A stretch of DNA of 64,000 bases from Planctomycetota bacterium (lineage in GTDB: Bacteria > Planctomycetota > Planctomycetia > Pirellulales > Pirellulaceae). The notes beneath the pieces are model-generated. The model saw only the letters and a program-made list of their open reading frames with translations. It did not search any database and was not told where the DNA came from. A program made the position numbers and the translations under genes. Position 1 is the first letter of the stretch, and every line of letters starts with the position of its first letter. The stretch is from NCBI GenBank assembly GCA_026692865.1, contig JAPLNI010000057.1:248001-312000 (forward strand), read 5' to 3'. This document shows, in pieces, positions 26,304 to 41,300 of the stretch.

Positions 26304-29300
26304 ATGGTTATTCGTGGCTTCCGCGACGATTCGGTTTCAAATCACTCGAGTAGCGAGTCTGGCACTTCAGCCGACTTGGGACATGGAAAGAATTCGAGTC
26401 GATCTTCCAAGAAACAGAGTGCGATAGAAAAGTCCTCGCTTCAAAAGCAGTTTCGTCAGACTCTGATTGAATCGCTTGAAGTTCGAAATCTAATGGCGGG
26501 GCCTCAGTTGATCGGCATTCAGCCGAACAACAGCGACCTTATCGAAGAAGGAGTCGTTCGGGATGTTGCTCCGCGCGAGCTAACCTTCCGATTCGATCAA
26601 TCGCAGGTAATCAACCCGCAAACAACCGGTGGCATTCGGTTGACGCGTTCAGGCGGCGACGGATCATTCGGGTTGAACTCGGCATCGACTGACTTTGGCT
26701 CAGCAGGCAAGGTCGATATTCAGTTGACCATGAGGTCATCCGGGCAGACGTTGACGGTCAATACGACGAAGGCAGACCGAGGTGCTCAAGGTCCGCTACT
26801 GTCGCTTGCCGGTAATGTCTTAACCATTACTTTGAATTCAAACGCAACCACACCAACCACTGCTGGGCAGTTGGTAAACGCGATCAATTCTAACAGTACG
26901 ACGAATGGATTGCTGACAGCTGTAATCAATGGTGGTTTTGCGAACGCCAAGCTTGGCACATTGACACCATCCGGTTTCGGGCCAATCCGAATCGACCAGA
27001 CTAATGACCAGATCGTCACGCCAGCGTCAAGTATCGTTAGTAACGCACCAAATCAAAACGAAGTCAAGTTTCAGTTCGCTGAAACCCTTGTTGATGATGC
27101 ATACCGAATTGAGGTATTTGGATTCGATAATACACAAGCTGGTATTGTCGGGTTACGTAATAGCCTCAACGAGTTGTTTGTGCCGAAGAATTCCGGAACA
27201 AATCGAGACACCTTTAACTTCCGATTAGATTTGGGTTCAAAAGTTCTCGGTGTTGTGCCACAGCCAATTGTTCGAGATACGTCGGACAGGCTTACTCAGC
27301 GACGAGATGAAATCGTTGTTTATTTTGACAATGACAAGCTGCTTGTGGAGAACGATCTGGTTACCGGACTGCCAACCAATCGGTCGGCGGAAAACGTAGA
27401 TTTCTACCAACTGATTTATACCTCCGACACGATCAAAAACACTGCGGGCGATGATTTCGTTTTCAAGCCGGTCACTGCAACTTACAACGCAAGTGCTAAC
27501 ACCGTAACGTTAAAGTTTGCGCAAGACATCAACAATCTTCGTCCGGCTAATTCACCAAACGCGGCTTATCGTTTGCGAGTTGGAACCCGAGAGTCCCTGC
27601 CGATTGCGCCAGTCCGAACTACCATCGGCGCTGAACTTGGCGACACGTTTACAACAGCAACTAGCGTTGGTGTAATTGGATCCCAAGCAACTCCTTTATC
27701 GAGCTTCGTGTTTACATCGGAGATCAAAACCAGCGTTCTCGGTTTAGACAATCTCGGTGCAAGCGACGATTCCGGTCACCGTGATTTGGGCGCTGGCAAT
27801 TTTGAGAATCATATCAATAGCGCGTTCGGTCCAGATAGCAATCCTGGAATAACGAAGATCAACTATAACTTCAGGTCCGACTACGGTTCTATCGGAGCTG
27901 CCACGCAACAAAACTCGATATCAATCAATCAGCGGCAAAGGGTTCGAGAAGCACTTCAAATCTGGTCACGCTACCTAGGTGTTCAATTTGTTGAAACCGA
28001 AAGCGCAGGATTTACGTTTGCAACAGGCAATCGCAACGTCTTGAACACGTTTGTTCCTGGTACTCAAATTCAGCAAGAGGCAACTAGGAACTTTGGGGCC
28101 AGGATCGATCCAACCTTCCAAAGCGGTCTATTGGTATTGGACGCTAGCCGAGCATGGAACGAAAATTATGGAGAAGACTACTATCGCCACGTCATGACGG
28201 GCATCGGAATGATGTTGGGTCTTACCCATGCGGGCGATCTTCCGGCGTCGACACTTCTTGCGCTCAACAACACATTCCTTAATTTGAATGGCGGGACTTC
28301 CAATCTCGAATCAATTTTTCCTGGAACACAGGATATTCTTCACGGTCAGTTTATTCACCAAGCAGATAACAGCGACATCGATCTTTACCGATTCGTCGTT
28401 GATTTCGGTGCCAACGATGATGGCCGGGTGGGTAAATTAGAAGCTGAAACTTTTGCAGAACGTGGTGCTCAATCCAGTTCGCTAGACACTTACCTGCGCC
28501 TTTACAAAGAGCAACAAGCGACCGCAATCGCTAACTTCGGTGCAACAAATGGATTAGGAATCCAGTTTACCGCGGTTGCTCCAGGCCGACTTGGGAACAA
28601 CGTTCAAATCGCAGTTTCACGATCCGCAATTTCCGTAACCGCCCCTGGTTATACAAACAACACGATAATTCGTGTAAGTCCAAATCTTATACAGGTTGAA
28701 TTGAATTCGACTCCAGGATCAGAGACGACGATCGCTCAACTATTGGCTGCGCTGCAAAGCAATCCAAACGTAACGGCGTTGGTGTCGTTTTCGTTAACAC
28801 CGGGTTCACCAGCTACTGCAGGCAGCACAGTAATCGGTGCTACGGAAATCACCTACTCACCGATTACCCTGCAGGGTGGCGGTATGACGCTGCTCGCTCA
28901 AAACGATAACTATTTCAGCGAAGACTCTTTGCTTCGTCTTTCACTTGGTTCCGGCGTTTATTACCTTGGCGTTAGCGCGTCCGGAAATGACCAGTATGAT
29001 CCGACCATCCCTGGTAGTGGAAAGGGCGGAAGATCTGAGGGAGCGTACGATTTGCGTGTTACCTTCCGAGCTCAAACCGACTCGACAGACACTATCACCG
29101 ACACAAACACCAGGTTTATTGGAGATGAATCGCAATCGCTTGACGGCGATACCGACGGTATTACGGGCGGTGTCTATAATTTCTGGTTCGAAACTCGTCC
29201 AGAAAACCGAATCGTTTCGGTGAATGCTGGTGGTTCGACAAGCCTGGAAGGACAGGTCATATCGATAACAGGTGCCAATGGCGCTACCCGTCGGCTCGAG

Positions 29301-32300
29301 TTCAGTGTGGATAGCACTGTTGGCGTTGGCAATACACGGATTAATTACACCGCTGCGTCAACACCTGCTCAGATGACAGCAAGCCTGATAAGTGCAATCA
29401 ATTCTCTAACCACGCAAACAGGCATTGCCGCAACATTAAATGTAGGATCGACCACGGCATTTACTCTCGTAGGCGAGAGAACTTTTAGTGTACCCGCTGC
29501 AGTTACCATCCTGGACATTGCCGGTAAGACAATTTTCGTTGACAAGTTGGCCGGTCCGAATGCGGATGGATCTCTTACAAATCCGTTTAACAACATCCAA
29601 GGTTCCGCTGTTGCTAACGCATTTGGATCTGCTCTTCCAGGCGATATTGTAAGAATCGTTGGAAACGGCGGTAATGATCGCGACCTATCAACGACAGGAG
29701 ATAACTTCGCTTACGAATTTGGTATCGGGCTTATCGGTAACGCGCCGCTCTCCGATGGCGCTGCTCTGGAAGTACCCAAGGGCGTTATTGCAATGATTGA
29801 TGCTGGAGCGATATTCAAATCGCGACGATCACGAATCGCCGTTGGTAGCTCTAACGCTGGTATTGACCGAAGTGGTTCGAACCTTCAAGTTCTAGGAACT
29901 CCAGTCCTTGTCCAAAATAATGCCGTCGTTAAGAACGCGGCAGGGCAGAATGTTCCTGGTAGCGTATTCTTTACGTCTTGGTTAGACGAAACCCTTGGGC
30001 GAGATACCTACGGGCCATCGACAACACCGGCGAGCGGTGATTGGGGTGGAATCATCCTTCAACGTGACGTCGATCGCGCTGCAGCTCGATTTGATAAAGA
30101 AGAAGAAGGGATTTTCCTAAACTACATCAACTTTGCCGACATTCGATTTGGTGGAGGCGGTGGCGTGGTTATCGATTCGGTTCAACAAGCAGTGAACCCG
30201 ATACAAATTGTCGATGGTAGACCGACAATCAGCTTCAATACAATCACCAATAGCGCAGACGCTGCCCTCAGCGCCTCGCCGAACAGTTTTGATGAGACGC
30301 TGTTTACAGACAAACAGTATCAAGCTCGAGGAGCATTCACGCCAGATTACGACCGAGTGGGCCCGAGTATCCATGACAATCGCTTGGTGAATAACTCCAT
30401 CAACGGGTTGTTCGTAAAGATCACGACGCTGCCAGCCGACGCGCCACGAAGTCTGACCGTTGCAGGGCGGTTCGACGATATTGATGTCACGCACGTGCTC
30501 AGCGAAAATCTGCTGATTCAGGGAACTCCCGGCGGAAGTATTCAAGACGTTTCACGCCCGTCGGTTCAGTTCACAACAGTTTCAGCCGCCCAAGGTGGAT
30601 CTCTGGCAAGTGGTATCTATAACTACATCGTTACCTTTGTGGACATTTACGGAAACGAGAGCGTTCCATCACAAGCGACACCGAACTTTGCTTTGAATGG
30701 TGCGAACAACGCCATTTCCATTCAGGGGATCTCGCCAGCTCTCGGTGCTTACACATCGGTCCGTCTCTATCGAAGTAGCACCGGCGGAGTGGGGCCATAC
30801 AATTTGGTTGCGAGGCTTGCACAAGGTCAAACAACGGTACTAGATAGAGGACAAAACCCAGCAGGCACCGATGGTACGTTGCAAACGCTTGGTCTTACGT
30901 CAGTCATTCGGTCGAGACTTGATGCGTCCTTGGTAATTGATCCAGGTATCACGCTGAAGGTCGAGGGTTCTCGAATTGAGCTTGGACACGGAACACAGCT
31001 ACTCGCAGAAGGTACCGAAGACCTACCGATTACCATCACTAGCAAGCTCGATGATTCTGCTGGAGCAGGTGGAACATTTGACACCAACAACGATCGTAGA
31101 CTTTCCTTGCCGACTGCGGGTAACTGGGGTGGGATTTTTGTTGCGCCAGGTGCCAGCATTTCGCTTGATCATACAACGATCGCCTTTGCAGGCGGTGTCA
31201 CTCGTATTGATGGTACATTCCGATCGTTTAATGCTTTGGAGATCCAACAAGCTGACGCGCGGATTGCAAATTCAACTTTCAGAAATAACGCTACCGGCGT
31301 GGGAGGCCAAGGCCCTGAAGCGAGATTCGGAAGACTTGCCAACGAGCCAGCAACAATTCTTGTACGCGGTTCCAGCCCTGTTTTCCTCAATAACTTCTTT
31401 GATTCAAACACAAGCACCTTGACGAACGATCTGAACCCACTTCGAATGGCGGCGATCAGTATCGACGTCAACTCGATGAACAATGATCTTCAAGGTGATA
31501 CGGGGCGTATGACCGGTTCGATCGACCGGGTAACAACACTTGACAACAACCGAGGACCTCTTTTCCGCGGTAATAGCTTTAACAACAATGATCTAAACGG
31601 TCTCAAGATTCGTGCCGATGATCGCAGCCGAAACACGGCGACGACCATTTTGGATATCGATAATGGCCAGCTTCCATCCGATGCATTGACCGTAGAATCC
31701 GTTTGGGATGACACCGACATCGTACACGTCTTGTACGATGGAATATTCGTCGAGAACCTACAACATGAAGGTGGGTTGCGACTCCAAAGTTCGTCGACCG
31801 AATCTCTTGTCGTAAAGATGATTGGTGCTGGTTCAAACTTTGATCCACTTCGCGGAACAGGACTCACCGCACGTGGAACCAAGTCTAGTATCGACGATCG
31901 AGTAGGCGGAACAATTCACATTGTTGGTCAGCCTGGATTCCCGGTAGTGTTAACCAGTCTTCGCGACGATAGTGTCGGCGCAGGATTGAGGCCAGATGGT
32001 ACTCCGCAAACAGATACAAATAACAACGGCATTGCTACGATCGCTCGACCTGGCGATTGGCGAGGCGTTATGCTGGACCAAAACAGCCATGATCGAAACG
32101 TCGCGTTTACCCTCGAGACCGAGCCAACCAATATTGTTGCACCTGGAACTAACGGTTCGACTCAGAACCCACAAGTTTTGGGCAGCCTTGCTGCAGATGC
32201 ATCCGCCTCCGATGAAAACCTACGACTCGGATTCGTAATCAAGGGGATACTCAATCAACCAGAAGATGTTGATGTGTACAGTTTTTCGGGCGTAGCTGGA

Positions 32301-35300
32301 ACCGAAGTTTGGTTCGACATCGATCACACGACGTTCACCCTTGATACGGTAGTTGAGTTGTTGGATGCAAATGGAACGCTTATCGCGCGAAGTAACAATA
32401 GCACCGATGAAGGTGCGGGATTGCCAGGAATCTTCACGAATCCGTTGCTTATCGCAAGTGATCGTGTTCAATCGCTCGCCAAGCAACTTGTAGGCAATGT
32501 GCGACGTAATGCAGACGGATCTTTAAAGGAAGACGGTACTACTAATCCGCGTGATGCGGGATTCAGAGTCGTCTTACCTGGTCCAACGAATACTCGAACG
32601 GGTTATTTTTTCCGTGTGCGAAGTAACTCAACCAACATCGATAATTTCTCGGCAGGGATCACCGCTGGAACGTATGAGATCCAAGTCCGACTTCGTGAGG
32701 CACAAGAAGTTGCTGGCTCGATCATCACCGGTGCAGATATTAGGTTTGCAACGAACGGTATTCACCTTCGCGGCTTGCCAGCTAGCTCTCCTTTGCTAGG
32801 TGAAGCAAGTGAAAGCGAGTCACAAGCTGCTACGGCTGCTATTGCGACGACCAGAACTACAGCAACGGTTCCGACATTAGTTTCTACCAACAACAATCCT
32901 TGGAGCTATCAAACCAGCGGAAGCTTCCTCAACCCCCAGTTTTACTCGACAGCCGCACGACCGGACTACATCGGTAACATCGCGGCTTCCGATCGAGGCG
33001 TATTAAGCGTCGCCGGAAACTTGGCCACTGCAACCGATACCGACTTCTTCCGATTCAGTCTGACAGACCAAGATCTAGTGAACCCGATTACTGGTGCGAC
33101 CAAGAATCTTGTCTTCGATATTGATTACGCGGATGGTTTGAATCGCGCAGATACCAATCTCTCGGTATATCGACTCGTCGATACCACCCCAGGAAACGAA
33201 TCATGGCAGTTAATATACTTCGGTGAAGGCAGCAATATTGCCGACGACCAACGTCTACCGCTCTCGAGTACTGCAACGACCGAGTTGACATCAGGTTCGC
33301 TAGGAATCAACGATCCCTTTATCAACGCAGCCGCATTGGGAACCGGGGAATACTTAGTTGCTGTCACCGCATCAAACCGTATCCCGACTGAGATTAGCCC
33401 TAACAATCAAGGTTCTGTTCTCTTCGTTTCCGAGGTGGATACGACAAGATCGAACTTCTATCTTGCAGACCTCTTACCGATACTTCCATCTCAAACACCG
33501 ACGCTTACCTTCAATTACACGAGTATTCCCGCAGCGGCAAATTACTTCGTCTTTATCAACGGTGTGCCTTATGATCAAGCAGGACAACCGGCGGTCGGGA
33601 CTAACAATCCGATCGCGGGTTCCGGTATCTTTACCCTCGACTTGACTCCATTTGCCGGTACGTTCGTTTCGATCAGATTTGCGGCGATTACACCTCCGAC
33701 GACTGGCGCTCTGCCGACCATTACTAACGTTTTAGTAAGTTATGCAGATACTGTTGCGATACGAACTCCGTTCTCTCGATTGTCCACACCTCAACTGGAC
33801 ACATTGGGTACCGGTTCATTGAATATCCCGGGACCTATTGGCGCCCAGCAAATCGTTAATTTTGACCTCAGTAATTATTCGGCTGGTGATCTGCCAGCGG
33901 CTTATTTTGAATATGCGCTGATAGCCAACGATTACACCGTTACTGTGCAATCTTCAGGTGCTCCCGTTCCTGCAACCTTCCTAACTGGTGCGTTGCGAAC
34001 TAACGGAACACGTAATCAAGCGAAGGTAGATCTCCGTCAACATGCAGGCCAATCAAACGTTCGACTTATCTTTACATCCAACGTTGCCGTATCCACAGCG
34101 ACTGTCGACAATCTAATCGTGGGATTTGCAGAACGAGGTGAAACCGTTACCGCCGCAGCAAAGTCACAAGCCAATTATGATTCCAGAAACGGATTATCAT
34201 CGATACCGCTGTTTGTTGCTCCACCGATTTTAAATACCACACCACAAGCGGGTCGTTACCAATTGGAAATTCGTAGCGTCACTGCCCCGACGCTTGCTGA
34301 CACCAACGACCGGGATGGCAATGGTCTTGCAATCACTGTACCGACAATTGTGACGGCACAACCGTCGCGATGGACCGTCGCTGGCGATTCGAGCACCCCT
34401 AGAATAAATGGAGATACTTTCGCAATCTCCGATGGGGTATCGAGCCTGACTTTTGAATTCACGTCAGACGGAATCGTTCAGCCTGGAAACGTCGCGATCG
34501 TTGTTCAAACCAACCCGGTCGGCTCCGCTACGGTGACTAGCACAGCAAGCGCAATTGCGCAGACGATCCGAGATGCGATTAATAGTCCTTCAGTTCAGTC
34601 GCGATTCACCGTGAGAGCGGCAGGCGTAGACGGAACGGCTACGGGACCGCTGCAAGGCAACTCGCTGAATCTGTTCAACGCGAACTCGGTTAGTGGATAC
34701 TTCAAAAAGGCTACTGATCCGGCATTTACCGGCGCATTGTTGCGGGAATTCGCGGGAAATGGTGATGCGAATATCGCGAGAGACCAAGGGCAAATCATCA
34801 TCGCAGGTAACTTTATTCGAGAGTCCCGCGATTACGGTATTTGGTCCGAAGCAGGGCTCGCCGACTATGATCCTCGCGATCTAATCGATGTTTATTCAAT
34901 AACCGGTGATTTGATTGACAATGGGTCGGTTCGAAATCCTGACGCGATCATCCAGGCAAGACCTCGACTAGTTGGAAGTTCACCAGGACCCGCTCGAAAT
35001 CTTCCGACATTGAATGCTGACTTGATCGGTGGATTCACAACAGGAGTTGTTATTACCAACAACGTGCTTGATAGAGGCGGCCTTGGCGGTATTAGTGTTG
35101 CCGGCGAAACGCCAATTTGGATGATCACACCGTTTACGATTCCGGTGACCGACAGTAGCCTTTCAGTAAACACCGTCGGCAGTCACTTTGGAAGCTTTGT
35201 TAATGATGGCGACCAGTTTATCTTTGATTCCGACCGAACTCGCGTAGGCTTCGAGTTCGATGATATGGCCGGTGCCGGAACCGGCGCACCAAACTTTGGA

Positions 35301-38300
35301 AGCGGTGCTGTTGGAGGAAATGGAGTGCGAGCTAGCAACGTTCCTGTGTACTACCGAGAAGATACCGGATCGCCCTATCTACGTGACATTACAGACGCAT
35401 GGGGTTATTCGGCTCTCGAAACGGTTCACGCTCTTCGAGACGCAGTCCTTGGAAGTATTCTTGTTACAAACGGAACAACACAGAATGTGAAGGCGACGGT
35501 TGCCATGTCGCTGTTACCGCCTGTTCCTGAATTTTTTGGGACTTTACCGACAGGCGCGTTAGTCGAAAGAAGTTATCTCACCGATAATCCAGGTCTCAAT
35601 TGGGCGAATCGTCCGGCGCTTTTTGTTGAAGGGCTCTCAAACGTTTACTATCAAGGTCAACGCGGTTCGAATCCTTGGATTATTCAACGAGTCGACAAAG
35701 CAGATAGCCCGCAACCTTTCGCAAGAATTATCAACAATACTGTAATCGGCAACGATGGCCGCGCAAGCTTTAACCCGGACACAAATAATGGGATTAATAC
35801 GACTGTTAACGAGCCGAATGACACGCTAGTGAATGCAGTAAGAACCGAGCAAGGTTCAACGCACAACCCACAAAGCTTCAATATGACAGCCCGAATCGGT
35901 GATAACGCATCGGTTGCTGACGGCACGCGAGATGTCGATTTCTATCAGTTCTACATGAACACCGGTGACCGGGTTCGCATCAACATTGATACAGCTGGAG
36001 CGACTGCAGTTGACACAATTCTTCAATTGTTCAATGCCAGTGGCCAGCGAGTCAACCTAGGAGGTGGGAACACTGTCTCAAACAACGTTGCGGCTCCCGG
36101 CGAAACGGTTGGGATTGATCCTTACATTGATTACACCGCAACAACTCCCGGCGTTTACTACGCCGCGGTAAGTGCAGCTGGTAACGCCTCATTCAACCCA
36201 CAACTTCCTTCGTCTGGTTCTGCAGGTTCATCAACAGGTACGTATCAGATTTCTCTAACTGTTGCACACCCACAAGAGTTTACGATCACCGCTCAGAACG
36301 CGAATAACTACCAACAAGGTGACACCTTTACGATTTTCCAAGTTGCGGATCTCGCAACTGGCGGAACATCGCGGACGTTTGAATTTACATTCAATCCAAT
36401 CTATACGGGTACAAACATTCCAGTATTTATTGACGACACCTACAGACCGGCAGATGTTGCAAGATCCATTGCGAAGGCAATCAATAACTCTGGGCTTACG
36501 AATACCCAGTCATTGCCTAACGGATCGTTTGCAAATGCAAATCCGATTGGCGCTGTGTCCGCAACTGCCCTCGGCGGAATTGACGGTGTTCAGCCTGGCC
36601 TAAGATTGTTCCCTGCTCGTTTAGATGGATTCTATGTTGGCCTCACTGTCACTCAAAACGGTGTAACTACTCCATCACCGGGCTTGAGTGTTAAACACTC
36701 TGCTCAAGGCATTGGTCACGATCCCCGTGGTAGCGTCGTTGGAGGTACTGGCGGCGAAGTCTTTGGAACTGGGGTAACGTTTGCCGAAGGTGATGGAACA
36801 ACCGAAAAGTTTGTCGTTGTTCGCAACGCAGCAGCAATCGACAGTAATGGTGGAAACATTCGCGTCGATCCAGATATCGATTCGAACAATAATCTTGATC
36901 AGCTACTCCCTGAAAGCGGCATTCTTGTAAGCCGTGGAGCCTCACCAACGATTTTGAATAACGTTTTCTACAACGTTCAATCCCCGATTGTGCGTGAAGA
37001 AACCCGCTCGCTTCCGCCCAGCGCGACAAACTATTTTTCAGCTCAGCCGATTGCGTTCGGAGCCGTAAGTCCTACCGCGGTCGACCGAAACACGAAGCCT
37101 GCGGAAATCATTGTTGGTGGAAACGTCTACCAATATCTTGAGACAGCTGTCGCGGCCAATCGCCAAACTTTTGGAATCCAAGGGATTGCTCCAGGAGCAA
37201 CGAACGTCCCCAATACACAAGCTGACTTCAACTTTGTAGCAGCAAATACCGATCAGCTACTTGTGAATCCACAAGCAGGAAGGTACCTACCTGCTGCTGG
37301 CTCTCGAGTCATCGATAGTTCAATAGATTCCCTCGTTGAACGTTCCCGTTTCGCAGCGGTCAAGGCAGGGGCAGGGCTTGCTCCATCACCAGTTCTCGCT
37401 CCGAACCGTGACGCACTCGGGCAGCTTCGTGTTGACGATCCGAATGTATCCCCACCTCAAGGTTTGGGCGGCAACGTCTTCAAGGACCGTGGTGCGTTGG
37501 ATCGCGCTGATACAGTTGGGCCTACCGCTAGACTGCTTAATCCAATCGACAATGATTCCAATTTGTTAGACAAAGATCCGACGGCTTCGGTTGTACAGCT
37601 AGAAAGCGGCATTTATCCGGAATTCCGAATTCAGCTTTCGGATTCGTTCAGCACATCCGATCCGTTCCCTGGAATTGGTATCGATGACGATACGGTTGTC
37701 GGTCCAAACCAACCACCGGTTCGGCTGCCTGGTGCTAACGTAACGATTAGCGACAACGGTCGAACACTTCGAGAGGGAATCGATTACACGTTTGCTTACA
37801 ACGCAACGACAAAAGAAATCATTCTTACGCCTCTTGCAGGTGTTTGGCAAAACAATCGCGTCTTCGAAATCACTCTTAACAACCGAGATCGCTTTGTTGT
37901 AAGCCCAACTTCGGGCGAGCAAGTTGCAGACGGAGATCAATTCACAATCACCGACAGCAACGGTGGCGTTGTCACATTCGAATACGATAGCGGTTACCGA
38001 CTTCAGTTGCCTCAAGGACTCACTCTGAATATTCCTTCGGTAGGAGCAGGACCTGGTGGTATTTCCGATGGGTCTGTTTTCAGTCTGCGATTGCCTGCTC
38101 AAGGCGCGGTACCGTCCCGGTCTATCTTCTTCGAGATGGACAGCGATGGCGTTCTGTCAACAACTAACCCGGTAGCACCTTCACTCGATCGATTGATTCG
38201 TGTCCCATTCCTCACAACCGACAACGCCAAGACTCTTTCCGATAAGATCCTTGCAGTACTCGTAGCTGAATCTGCAAGCATTGGAATCACAGCGAAGCAA

Positions 38301-41300
38301 GTTGGTACTGAGCTTGTAAACATCTTTATCGGTGCAGCAACTTCGACTCGACTCACTTCCTTGGGAACGAATTTCTCGCAACCCTCTTCGACACTTGCGA
38401 TCGTCGTACCAAGTGCCGGCGCTCAAGTCGGAGGAGTTGTTGATGGCGATTTGCTTGAAATTTTTGATGGTGTATCACTAGTCCGCTTCGAATTTGACAC
38501 AAATTCTGTGGTTTCGGCTGGTAACACAGCAATTGACTTGAGTGCGGCCTTCTCGCAAAACGATGTTGCGATTGCAATAAGTAATGCAATCGCTGCGTCA
38601 GGGCTAACCTTGGGCACAACAATCGACTTGGTGAACGATCCTGGGGTTGTCTTCCTAGGACTTCCATCGACAGGTAGCGTCGCGTTTCCGCCTTCGCTGG
38701 CGGTTGGTCCTGTTCCATCACGACCTTCAGCTCTATCCGCCTCGGGCATTGCTAGGAACCTGACTGCGCTTGACACCGTATCGATCACCAACGGCAACGT
38801 GACGAAGCAGTTCGTCTTTGTTCAAACGTTGACTGTGCCTGCCGATCCATTGCAACCAGATCGAATTGAAATCTTGCTTGCCCCAGGAGCAACACAAGAT
38901 GAGATTGGCGATTTGCTAGCCAATGCAATCAGGACAGCTCCTGGACTTAATTTGCAACCAGTTCACCTAGGAAGCGGAAACATTGCTGTTGGTGGTACTA
39001 CATCTACAGTGATCACTCGAACCGGATCGAACATCGGAATCTTCGGTCTGCCTGGTGTAACGTCGGCAACAACGCTAACGGTGAATGGTTCGTTACGATT
39101 AAGTGTTCCGGCAGCAGGTGGTCAGGGTATCGCAGATAACTCAACATTCTCAATAACCAACAATTTGGTGACTCGGGTGTTCGAGTTCGACCGCAACTCA
39201 AGCGGGCCATCGGCTGCTGGCAACGTTGTGATTAACTACTCAGTCGCGGACTCCAGCAGTGCGATCGCCGGACTGATTTCGGCAGCGATCAACACATCCG
39301 GATTGTTACTAACTACACGAGTTATACCTGTTGGAAGTCGTGTAGAACTGGGTGTATTGCCTGACGGGGCGGTACAAGTGCAGTCGAGCGGTCTATTAGT
39401 TGATCGAGGTGGCCCGATCGACGGAGAGTTCTTTACCGTAAGTAACGGAACTCAAACCATAACCTATGAGTTTGATAATATCTCGTTGAATAACGGAACA
39501 ACTCTAGGGCGCATACCAATCGCTTACAGCGACGCTTCTAGTCAAGCACAAGTTGCATCTGCGATTGTAAGTACCTTGAATTCGTCGAACCTTGGAACAA
39601 CGGCGTCCTCATTGGATAACAACGGTGCCGCAACTAACGTGGTTCGCACGAACGATACAGCAAGGTTCGTTTACAATTTCACGGCAGCTCCTAGCCTAGC
39701 TCGTGCTGGTGTATCGGGAGGTGCTCAAGCAGTTAGATTCGTTCGAGACCCAAGCTTCAATGAATCGAACATGCGTGCTGCGATCGTCAATGCGATCAAT
39801 AACACTGCGAATACGACTCTATCGGCCAACGTTAGATCAGGTGGAACGCTGTTCGTATCCAATGCAACCGCGGTTAGCACTGATATCAGCAGCTATTTCC
39901 TCCGTGGAATTCAGGACTTGGCAGACAACAATCTGCAACCGACTCGTCAAAACGATGAAACCCAGTTCACCATTTTGATGCCGGGTACCATGTTGGATTT
40001 TGCAAACGCACCAGATCCATTCACAAATGCTCCTGGTCGATACCCAACGGTCTTCAATAGCGATGGAGCACGACACGTTGTCATCGGTAACGGTGAAGTT
40101 CAACAAGTAGGATGGGATGTAGGCAATTTACTAACCGGGACGTTTACCCTCTCTCACGGCGGACAGTCGACCGTCGCGCTCCCTGCGAACGCTTCGGCAC
40201 AAACGGTCCAAACTGCCCTTGAAAATCTGACGACCATTGGAACTGGAAATGTGCGAGTCGAGCTGCTACCTCAATTAAGCGGCAGTGCAAACGTTCGGTA
40301 CCAACTGACCTTCATCGGAACAAGGACGGCACTTGACGTCCCACAAACCACTATCACCACAACCGGACCAATCGATTTGATTCCGGTGAGCCAAGAAATC
40401 ATTCGCGGCGTGAGCGGTGTCCGATTGGGAACGCTTATTACGAGCGAGTTTGATGCGACAATCACATCGGCCGGTAACGGCGATCTTGGTGACGACGGAG
40501 TCACGTTCGCTTCTCCGGCAATTCCAATCTCAGGTGCTAGCCCGATCTTTAATCGCAACATTACCACGAACGTAACTGTCACTGCGTCCGGCCCGGGCTT
40601 CCTAAGTGCTTGGTTCGACTTCAATGGCGATGGTGATTGGGACGATCCAAATGAACAGATCGACTTTAACAACTCGCTAGCGCAACTTGGATTGGGAGCA
40701 CCAATTCAGAACTTCCTCGAGTTTACGTCAGATAAGCTCACTCAAACCATCGCAATCACGGTGCCCCCGACGGCCCCGGTTCCAACGGTTCCTGTAAACG
40801 CTTTTGCTAGATTCCGTTTTAGTAGTGCGCCCGTCTTGCTACCAACGGGACTTGCAGGTGACGGTGAAGTCGAAGACTATTCGATTACCGTCGTAGGTGG
40901 AAACCCACCTTCTGCTTCGAATACTAACTACATTATCGCCGAAGATAACGTATTGAATGTCGGTGTATCCAATGGACTCCTTACTCGAGTGACCGATCCA
41001 GATGACGTACTTCCTAATCCAAGTCGAGTTGGATTCACGGTTCGACAAGTGGTTGGCCCTAGCCACGCCGCTGCGTTTGTACTGAACGCTGATGGATCGT
41101 TCACTTACACTCCTGTACCGGATTACTTCGGCGATGACTCGTTCACTTATCAAGTATTTGACGGGGTCTTAGGTAGCTTGACCTTCGGAACGGTAACGTT
41201 AACGGTCGCTGCTGTTAACGATCCACCAGTGGTTCCAGATAAGTCGACCACGATATTCAAGAATCAGCCTTTCACAATTTCCGCAAGTAATCTGAATGCA

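Noticed and set aside
30117-30545. Long antisense frames inside the giant genes (also 22077-22538, 42324-42845, 58295-58774)
   Set aside because: Composition is that expected opposite a biased coding strand; no domains or starts support them.
35657-35672. GGTTCGAATCC, a tRNA T-loop-like string
   Set aside because: It lies in the middle of the giant frame with no acceptor or anticodon stems around it.
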